A DNA stretch of 64,000 nt, from positions 238,170,201 to 238,234,200 of the forward strand of contig NC_133649.1 of the NCBI RefSeq assembly GCF_009905375.1. The letters run 5' to 3'. The position numbers and the translations under genes are program-made. The stretch comes from Apium graveolens (taxonomy: Eukaryota > Streptophyta > Magnoliopsida > Apiales > Apiaceae). The notes beneath the pieces were generated by a model. The model saw only the letters and a list, made by a program, of their open reading frames with translations. It was not told the DNA's origin and made no database searches. Shown here piece after piece: positions 55,801 through 64,000 of the stretch (position 1 is the stretch's first letter; every line of letters starts with the position of its first letter).

Positions 55801-58800
55801 AGTAAATATGAAGGACAAGTTGAATCACTTTCCTTGAGAAAGACTGGTCTGGTCTGACTGGTAGGAGCAACTGGAGCTTCACTCGACCTTTATGGCAAGT
55901 TTTCCCTCGTCTCGAGATCCTACATAAATAATAATAATCCTTATTATAATATATTCTCACTAACTTAACCTATTTACAACCTGAATTTAAACACGGATGA
56001 CACTTAGGCCTATATGCACTTAATTTATATTCACCTTTAATTTATAGTTGCACACACATAGCCACATAATCACATATCATATATTAATATCAAATAACAC
56101 CATATACACCATAATGCAACACTAGGCTTGGATGATCTCGATCCCCCAACTTAAGTCACTTGGTCGCTAAACTAGACAAAGTCTTCTAATTTTGGCTTCC
56201 TAACTCGATGTGCCTTTACTAAACTATCCAAGACCTATTGACCCTCACTTGTGCCTTTTATTCTACTGACCTTATACTATCTTAAAACTATGGTGGTTAA
56301 CCAAGACCTCACTCCTAAGTGTTCTAAAACTATGTGATGAGTAAAAGTATTCACTGGTGCAAATTTCAGAATGACATCTATGGTTTCTTGAGTGCATTTG
56401 ACACCCTTAAACTATAGGTTTTCCTTCAAAACTCTTACACAAGACTCTCCTGACCTAAGGGCATCTACCAAACTTGATGTGGCTCAAGGGCCTGGCTTGG
56501 GCCTTCTTGGGCCTAAGCTCAAAGTTCATGGTTCCTCTATTTTCCTGGGCAGAAAACACCCTAACTTGAATTAACTTGTGACACATGGTTCTAACTCATA
56601 TCCTATGAACTATGGTTGGAAAAACTTCTCTGACACTCCCTCTAACTAAGACCCAACAGGGCCTAATGAGGACCTACCCATGACATGGTCAAATCTCCCT
56701 ATTTCTAAGTTGCAACAAAACTGTCCCCTGCTGGACAGATTTTGTTATTCTACTTGTGCACCTAACCAAATGACATGCAAACCTCCAACCAACACCTAAA
56801 ACCTTTTATATACTCCCAATACTAACTTCTGGTGGCTTGGGCCTCAAAGTACACATCAATGACATGGTCAAAACTCACTCTAAACCTCAGGGTACTAAAA
56901 TGATTTTCTGCAGAAATTATAACTCCCCTTTCTCCAAGGTTTTGACTTGATAAACTCAACCACCAACAACCCAATACCCAAACCAAGACTTAAACATGGT
57001 GATCTACTAAACTAACTCCCTTATACTCAAAATAATCTTGGTGGATATCATCCTTACCTAAGGTGCAATCATGACAAAACAAAAGAAACCACATTTCACA
57101 ACTCACAAATCATCAAGTTTTTTAAACAACAAGTTATGCATTTTATAAAAGATATACACGAATTATTACCATGCATCAAGAAGCATTAATCAATATTAAC
57201 ACATTATTCCTACTGAAATTAAAGCTTACTAATAAAATCTTTTCAAATGATCAAAATCTTATAACATTCTAAGTGAAATTCACATGCATGCATGTCTTCA
57301 AGTTTTGCAAGCCAAACATGTTTTCTAAATATGTTTTACCAAGAAATTTACATGCAAGCCTAGCATGAGCTATATCTAGATGATCACTTAGCATGCAAGG
57401 AGTTTCATCAAATTTTTACTACAAAATTCAAGCCATTATCACATAAACATGCAAAAATTGAACAAAGCAACAAGAATGGTCTCAAGAACCATTCATTCGG
57501 CTCCCCTATGGTCATGGCCGAATGAAATGGAAGGGAATGGCCATTTAACATCAAGAGTTTCCTTCTCAAGACTTGGCACTTCACCATTCCTTTTAGTCCT
57601 CTCAAAAATAACCTTAAACTCACAAGAATCAAGGTTGTACTTTGAGTTTCAACTAAAACCTTAATATGCAACCTTAAAACTTAAACTTTCTACTCAAAAC
57701 TCTTTGAAATATATGTGATCATGGTATGGGAAGTAACATTTACTTGTGTAGGAGGTGGGAACTTGATTGAGAAAGAAAGAAAATGGGGAGGGGGGTGGTT
57801 TCGGCTGAAAAGCCGAGAGTGAGGGGGTAGGAGCCGAGAGTGAGAGAGAGGAGGGAGAGAAGAAAGAGTGTGGTGTGGGTGATGTGTGAAATGATCATGT
57901 CTTTTACTTGTTTTATGGTTTTTGTTTTGACAAATGTGAGTGGGAATAGGAATTGACATGACTACCCTTCCACTTATACTTGGATCATTTTGCATGCAAG
58001 GGTAAAGGAGGAATTTGGCTAGAAAAATAAGAGTTAGTGGGGTGGTAATTGTCTCTTTAGCCCTTTTGGATTGAATAGAAAGGATTTGCATGCAAGGACA
58101 ACTATGTCATTTGCTAATTATAACAATTAACCTTTATAAAGATTTATTTTTGTAAAATAAAACACAAGTTCAAAAATTATAAAATTTATACCATAAAATA
58201 ATTTGGATTTTTAGAAATTTTATAAAACTACTTTTGAAATTTGTGAAAAAAATAACTTTTAAAGAGAAATTTATTCAAGGTTTAAAATATTCCTTATAAA
58301 TCAAAAATGAAAGAAATAAATAAACTTTTGCTTTGAAAATTCATATACCACATAACGAAAATTTAAGACGCAGAGTTCTCATTCACACAAGCATACAATA
58401 GTTGCATATATTGGAATTCGGCTTTTAAAGTTGTACTAAATTTACAATTAATATTACACAGAAATGCCAGTTGTAACAAAAATAATTGAAGTAAAAATTT
58501 TAAAACTCATACTTGAAATGAATAATAAATAACCAAAGATATACTTATACGAAAGTACGATCTTTATTTGAATAATCGAAAATAAGTTTGATTATCGAAA
58601 CATTATTCTTTAATAAAATAAAGAATATTATTTAATAAATAAGCGGAGTCATAAGTCCTCGAATGAATATTCAAAATAATATTTATTAAATAAAATAAAC
58701 GGAGTCATAAGTCCTCGAATGAATATTCAAAATAATATTCATTAAGTGAAATAAAGTTATCGAATAAACCTTATTCGAATAATAGTTTTGAAAACTATTT

Positions 58801-60838
58801 ATATATATAATATACTCGGGAACATCATCTCCCGGTTTAGAAAATATGTTCACCTTTGGGTCCCCTATACTAAGGGTATACGCAACTACTTCTTATCTCT
58901 AGCATATATATTATGCAACTTATAAGCAATTGAATCAACAATTAGATATCAAGATTACGAAACAGACATGCATATATACCATATCAGCATGCTCCAATAT
59001 ATCGCAAAATTTGCTAATAACAATCATGCACTTATCACAAGACAATGCATATACATATATTTACATCACAACAACAGTATAACGGGTAGAAAACTTGCCT
59101 GAGCGACTAGGGGTGATAAAAGGCTTGGGACGAGTCTGGTAACCTATAAACAATATATAAGTTGGAATTAAACCAAAGTCGCTTATGAATCTATACTTTA
59201 ACCAATTAGACCCTAACGTTCGCTTTTGCGCTTAACGATTCACTTAAGTCGCTCGAGTACCCTCGGCTCCACCATTTTTAATAAATTAACCATTAAGGGT
59301 TTTAAGGCGATTCTTTCGCGAGTCCCCTACCAACTGCCTAACCCACTTTACATAATTGTTTCATACTCCAATTAGTCATTTAAGGGCCTTAACCAAGGTT
59401 TTAAAGTAAGGCCAGGGGTAATGGTTCGTTCGTGAAACGCCGTTACTTAAAACGGTCTTTTCTCCTAAACCGTACATCGGATTCAAGCGAACCACATATC
59501 AAAACGAAGCTCGTAACATGAACTATCTAAACATGGCAAAGGTTAGAATCTTTCAGTGAGTTCACGGGTCCTAAAGTTAAGAACAGAACAGTTAAGGAAA
59601 ATCGGGCATTATGACGTTTATGTTTACGCGATTTCCAATTTAATTAACACTCTAAATTATCATCAATTCACTCACAACCACCAATATAACAATATTCAAC
59701 CATCATACTACAAACTCTGTCCCCAACTCCAAGTTTTACCAATTTATCCAACCAATCAAAGACCCAATATTCAAAACCAATACAAATCCACCAAAACTAC
59801 TTATAATCAAAGATCAAGCCTTAATACTAACAATGCTTCAATAAAACTTAATGGAATCATAAAATCAAAGCTAGGGTTTGAATTTGATACCTTCCTTGGT
59901 AGGTGTTAAGTTTCTAGGAAGCCTTAGGGAGCCTTAATCTAACCTCCTACAAGCTTGATCTTTCCAAAGAAATCAAGAACACAAAGTTAGGTTTTGAAAT
60001 TTCTAAAAGTCAGATTGAAAGAACTGTCAAAATGAGGGTCTTACCATACTTATTTGGATGAGACTTGTGAACAAGAGTTGTAGGCCATCTCAATACCTTT
60101 CCAAAGAGCTATAGAAAATACTATTTGAGTGAGTATTGAAGGAGATATGGTAGTTTGAAGTTGCTGCTCTGGTTTTGGCCGAGAGCTTGCTTCTTTAAAA
60201 TGAAAAGTCAAGTTTGTGTTATGGTTTTTTTGTTTTGTTTCTTTGTTTATGGCTTGGCTAATTTTGAGGATTTACCATGGTAAAAAATGAATGGCTCACA
60301 ATCAACCAACAACACACTTCTTTTTGTCATGCTTAGGTCATCATTCTTATGTCATCCAATTGCCACATGTCTCTTCCTTGTGGTTTGATGATGTCAAAAT
60401 CCTTGGCTTCTTGTACAAGCTTGTCTCTTGGTCGCTTATTTGTTTTACGGTTCGCTTAACTTTCATTCTCGTTCGTCGTTTGAGGGATCATATCCGGGAT
60501 CTTATTACTCGGGTTCCTCTAAACCTTTCTCAATATTTTAAATTCCTTTTTATGATCCCCTCTTAAAATCCTTGAATTTAAATCCTTTTTATCCTGTCAC
60601 CTTATACTCAATTCTTTCGGTATCTGGTGGATTTTCGGGAAAAAATCAAAGTGTTCGGATTTGGATTCTGACGATCTTTACATACACTTATTTACTTTAT
60701 GGAGTACTAATACGATCTTAGAATTTCCATAACAGTACTCCTATATAGTGTGGTCTGATAATTTTTCTTAATCAGCATCATCAGCAAAAGTTACTATTCA
60801 TCAGGGTTTCAAAAATTCCAAAAATTGGGGTTATTACA
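52855..60838 (-). repeat. 3' LTR of element B (about 3.96 kb without its insert)
   Basis: It is the reverse complement of the family-A LTR: TGTAACACCCCC at the left, GGGGTTATTACA at the right. The two halves are 52855-54454 and 58479-60838, interrupted by a 4024-bp solo LTR with its 5-bp duplication. It is clearly more diverged from the element-A LTRs than those are from each other. Confidence 0.93.
54455..58478 (-). mobile_element. Solo LTR (4024 bp) of another Gypsy family, inside LTR B
   Basis: The termini are TGTCACACCCCAACTT (left) and CCAGTTGTAACA (right), with a perfect target duplication AAAAT (54450-54454 and 58479-58483). On the sense strand the end AAGTTGGGGTGTGACA is typical of Del/Tekay LTRs. 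I see no primer site, polypurine tract or protein domain inside; small ORFs such as those at 57408-58091 are not conserved-looking. It could also be a very short non-autonomous element, but a solo LTR is simpler. Confidence 0.82.
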
Positions 60839-60860
60839 GTCTCCCCTCCTTAAAAGGATT
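60839..60860 (-). other. Polypurine tract of element B
   Basis: The sense strand reads AAGGAGGGGAGAC directly before the LTR start TGTAATAACCCC, the same as in element A. Confidence 0.9.
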
Positions 60861-60879
60861 CCGTCCCGGAATCAGATAA

Positions 60880-61640
60880 AAATGAATAGGGATACTTTCT
60901 TAGCATTGCACTTTCTAACTCTCAAGTCAATTTTCCCACATTGTGGTTCTACCACCAACTCTGACTAGTTTGATAACCCTTCTCCTAAGCATTGTCCCTT
61001 TTTGATCTATAACCCTTTCTGGTTGCTCCATATAGGTTACGTCTGGTTGCATGTCTATGCGCTCATATGCCCCTATTTGTCTGGCATCCGGATTACACTT
61101 CCTTAACATTGATACGTGGAACACGTTATGAACTTGCTACAAGTTCGGGGGTAGGGCTAGCTCATATGCTAACTTCCCAATACGTCTTAATACCTCTAAG
61201 GGTCCAACAATTCGTAGGATTAGCTTTCCTTTCTTTTTGAACCTCATCCATGCTTTCCAAGGGAATACCTATAATATCACTAGGTCCCCTACTTCCTACT
61301 CTTTGTCATTTCGTGTCAAATCAACATACTTCGTGTGTCCATCTTGGGCTACTACCAGCCGTCCTCTGATCAGATCTATTATATCCTTGGTCCTTTGGAC
61401 TACTGTGGGTCCGAGTATCTTGCGCTCTACAACTTCATCATAACATAAGGGAGATCGACATTGTCTTCCATCAAGGATCTCATATGGCGACACCTGGATA
61501 ATGACATATGATCTATTGTCGTAAGAAAACTCAATCCGCGATAAATGATCATTCCAAATTCTTTCAAGTCTATTACACAGACTCTCATAATAGCTTCTAG
61601 CACTATAGCTTTTGATTCTCAATACTCCTTCTTTTCTTGT
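60880..61640 (-). pseudogene. Integrase C-terminus and chromodomain-side tail, element B
   Basis: From 61622 downward the minus strand reads YYESLCNRLERIWNDHLSRI, EFSYDNRSYVIIQVSPYEIL, DGRQCRSPLCYDEVVERKIL and IIDLIRGRLVVAQDGHTKYV. After a stop and shift come RRIGKLAYELALPPNL and HNVFHVSMLRKCNPDARQIG, and finally LRRRVIKLVRV. These are textbook Tekay/Del integrase-end motifs, with the last piece leading into the usual chromodomain tail. It is less decayed than the element-A version (15816-16560) but still has at least three in-frame stops. Confidence 0.88.
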
Positions 61641-64000
61641 TCATAGTCATTACTATCTTTCGTACAGAATACTATTCTAGATATACCTTTATTCGCTAGA
61701 GTTTTATAACCTTTTAATAAATGCGTCAACCCTAGTATCACGAATGCGTTTCCATTCCGAATACCACCATACTTGGTACCACTTCATCTCTAGATGCCTC
61801 CATCTTCGAAAGCTTGGTCCTTCGTGTAGAAGTAAAAGAATTTATTGAGAGATCACTATAATCATGAACACTTGTTCTATTGCATAGTTAGTACAGAAGG
61901 TGGCCAGCCTTTAGTACTTGACAAGCAATTAAACAACATGTGGTATCCTACTAGGCTTCTATCACACAAATAGATAGTCATTCGGCAATACCTCCCCTTC
62001 TGGAAGGGTTGTTCTTCTCAGCTTATACAAAATGAAAAGAAAAGAACGAATTGAAGAGAATTGTATATATGAAAAAAAATATACTGCCACAAAATATCTG
62101 GCTTGGAGTCTACCTCTGAACTATAGAGGTTTGTCATAGGAGAACAAAATATATATGTATATATATCAACATCAAGTATTATAGCATCGCATTTCACATG
62201 CATAAATATTTTTTTGCTATTTCGTCCATCATTCTACGGACCCATGCTCTTGCTCGAGCTCATAAACACTCACCTTTGAAACTCCCTCGACATCGAAACT
62301 CGAATAAGGGATTTCATTCTAGACATCATTGTTACTAGAATTCTATACTTGCACCGCAACCTTCCTCGTATAGCAATACGACTCTCTATTGGTAAGAAGG
62401 AATAAGTATTCAATAGGTAGATAATCTACTTAATTAGTCTATCAGTGATAACTTATACACCACCATGACCCGATTAGTGGTACTCAATCTCAACATCCAT
62501 TCCAATACAACTCTCACGGTTGTAAGTAATCGGCTCATTACTCGTAGAATCATTCCTGCATTACTATGGTCCACCGTTGACCTACTGTAGTCATTCGTTT
62601 TCCATGAAGCCTTAATAGCTAACCATACGGAGTCCATACATATCGTATCAAATTCTTCTAAGGAGGTAACATAATCACCATTCATGATTCATGAAGAGCA
62701 CTCCTGATCCAGACGTACATTCATGACATGAAGCAGATAAAATTGCAGAAGAGTTTCAATGAAAACAACGATAGCAGGTTAATACCATTATTAACCATAT
62801 GTCTTTATTAGAAGACATGCATCTCAAGGGTTCATTTAGTCATTTCGTAACATGGTCCTGGCTTATCTCAAGAGAGTACCTTCTAAGATAGATAGCCCGC
62901 TCACGGCGATTACATGAATTAAATCTTTACCAAACTACTATTACGGTCGAGTACCGCATAGTCATCAGAAGGAATGTCAATCTTTCACACCATAATACAA
63001 CCTTCACGGAATTAACCATTATCACTGTATTCCTCTGGCACGAGCGCCGATAATTGTTCTCTTACACTTAAAGTGTTGGCCACCTCTTTGGCCTTTCCTG
63101 ATAGTAAAATTTCCTTACAATCAATGTCATTTTAACCACCTCCAACTAAATTTTCTACCTCATTTCAATCACTGCTTATGTGAAAATGCTTCTCTTAAGT
63201 CCTGGTGAGAAAAAAAAATCACCATTTTTTCATAAGACATTGCCTTACTCTTTAGATGTGAACATTGCCACGACTGACTCTCGATCATTCTTAGGACGTC
63301 TCTTATCTTGGGTCCTTCTTGTTTTCACCAATCTCGACCCTCATTGGATCGATCTATACTTTCTTATGGTTCAACACGTGCCCCACCTGGCATTATTATA
63401 ATTACGTCGTATTTCCTTCATCAAAATTTCTATTCTTGAGAACTTTGAATATTACCTTTCTCCTTGTAAAACCTCTAAGGTTATCCTTAAATCCTTCATC
63501 AGGTACACCCTAGGCACATGGCATATCAAGATACCGTTTACTAATACCAGAATCATTGTCTATATACTTCTGAAAAATTTCTCCACTAATCCTTAAAGGT
63601 TGTTGTTACCTTAATCCTTTCCAATTCATACTGTCAAAACTCATGATGTCCCTATTAAGGGTGAAATGCCAACCTTTATGCATTCCCCTAGGATTCATTT
63701 CAAGTTATCGGGGTTTTATCCTTAATTCCACCTTTAAAAGATACTTACACTCTTCCATGGATCAATCAAGTCATATATACTTGATAGATTACCTTATTCA
63801 ATCATTCTCACTTCGATAGTCTATACTTAATTTCACAATAGCATCCTTATTCAAACTGAGGTTAATCCATATGGCCTCCAAAAGATAACAACGGTTTTTT
63901 TTTTGCTTTGCTTGCCTAATTTGGTAATGACAACAGGGATGTTCTGGAAGATATTGGTCGTGTTCAAATCCTTATTTACTTTTGTTGTTTATCTCAACAG
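61641..64000 (-). other. Degenerate interior of element B
   Basis: There is no intact gene. The stretch is colinear with 13440-15815 of element A and includes the same broken RT remnant at 63370-63560. The phrase ACGTAATTATAATAATGCCA, out of frame with RT, occurs in both (63388-63407 here, 14045-14064 in A, with one or two differences around it). Confidence 0.75.

Larger units (their letters stand above)
52855..64000 (-). mobile_element. Element B, second copy of the element-A Gypsy family, minus strand, runs off the window
   Basis: The order from the left is 3' LTR (52855-60838, split by a solo LTR), polypurine tract, then interior to the window end. The interior from 60861 to 64000 is colinear with 16578 back to about 13440 of element A, including its non-coding stretches. 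It inserted into ORF3 of element H; the flanking CTTGT (52850-52854) is the expected half of its target duplication. Confidence 0.92.

Noticed and set aside
57408..58091. ORFs of 70-130 codons inside the 4-kb solo LTR
   Set aside because: They have no recognisable domain, lie on both strands, and sit within an LTR bounded by an exact target duplication.

Overview
The window looks like plant nuclear DNA, from an intergenic and possibly pericentromeric region. It is almost entirely LTR retrotransposons inserted into one another, and I recognise no host gene, tRNA, rRNA or CRISPR array. A eudicot is likely; an Apiaceae-like asterid is my guess from the element types, and it is weakly held. Every readable coding stretch is a retrotransposon gag, pol or extra-ORF (ORF3) remnant carrying stops, frameshifts or deletions.

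Layout from left to right. (1) 1-1474: 3' end of a plus-strand SIRE-like Copia element (ORF3 C-terminus, polypurine tract, 592-bp LTR). (2) 1475-4085: 3' part of a minus-strand Ty3/Gypsy element of Tat type. (3) 4086-6944 and 20697 to about 22620: gag/leader and 5' LTR of a minus-strand Copia element ('E'), split by (4) 6945-20693, a complete Gypsy element 'A' with Tekay/Del-like domains, LTRs of about 4.1 kb, a 5-bp target duplication and a scrambled, non-coding interior. (5) About 22621-35184: minus-strand SIRE-like Copia element 'D', with ORF3, an internal promoter-like array, pol with an integrase-RNase H deletion, gag and 5' LTR. Its RNase H is split by a solo LTR of family A (26344-30429). 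(6) 35185-39933: minus-strand Copia element 'F', with a 1.25-kb unidentified insert in gag. (7) 39934-44952: plus-strand SIRE-like Copia element 'G', a relative of D, interrupted inside integrase by (8) minus-strand Copia element 'H' (44953-52854: 3' LTR, a 940-bp tandem duplication, long ORF3). H carries a 1.7-kb solo LTR (47754-49460). (9) 52855-64000: a second family-A element, 'B', on the minus strand, whose LTR is split by a 4.0-kb solo LTR (54455-58478).

The insertion order can be read from target-site duplications and interrupted reading frames: F was entered by D and probably G; D by the solo LTR and probably E; E by A; G by H; H by the 1.7-kb solo LTR and by B; B by the 4-kb solo LTR.

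The most notable signals are these. The SIRE-like elements carry a third ORF between pol and the 3' LTR. In element D that ORF is preceded by a motif array plus TATA box like the promoter region of the LTRs, which suggests a second internal promoter. Each Copia family has its own short-motif array in its LTR; in H the motif contains the plant MSA/MYB3R core AACGG and recurs as three hairpins inside ORF3. Elements A and B share the same broken internal sequence, which points to a non-autonomous family spread by a defective master copy.
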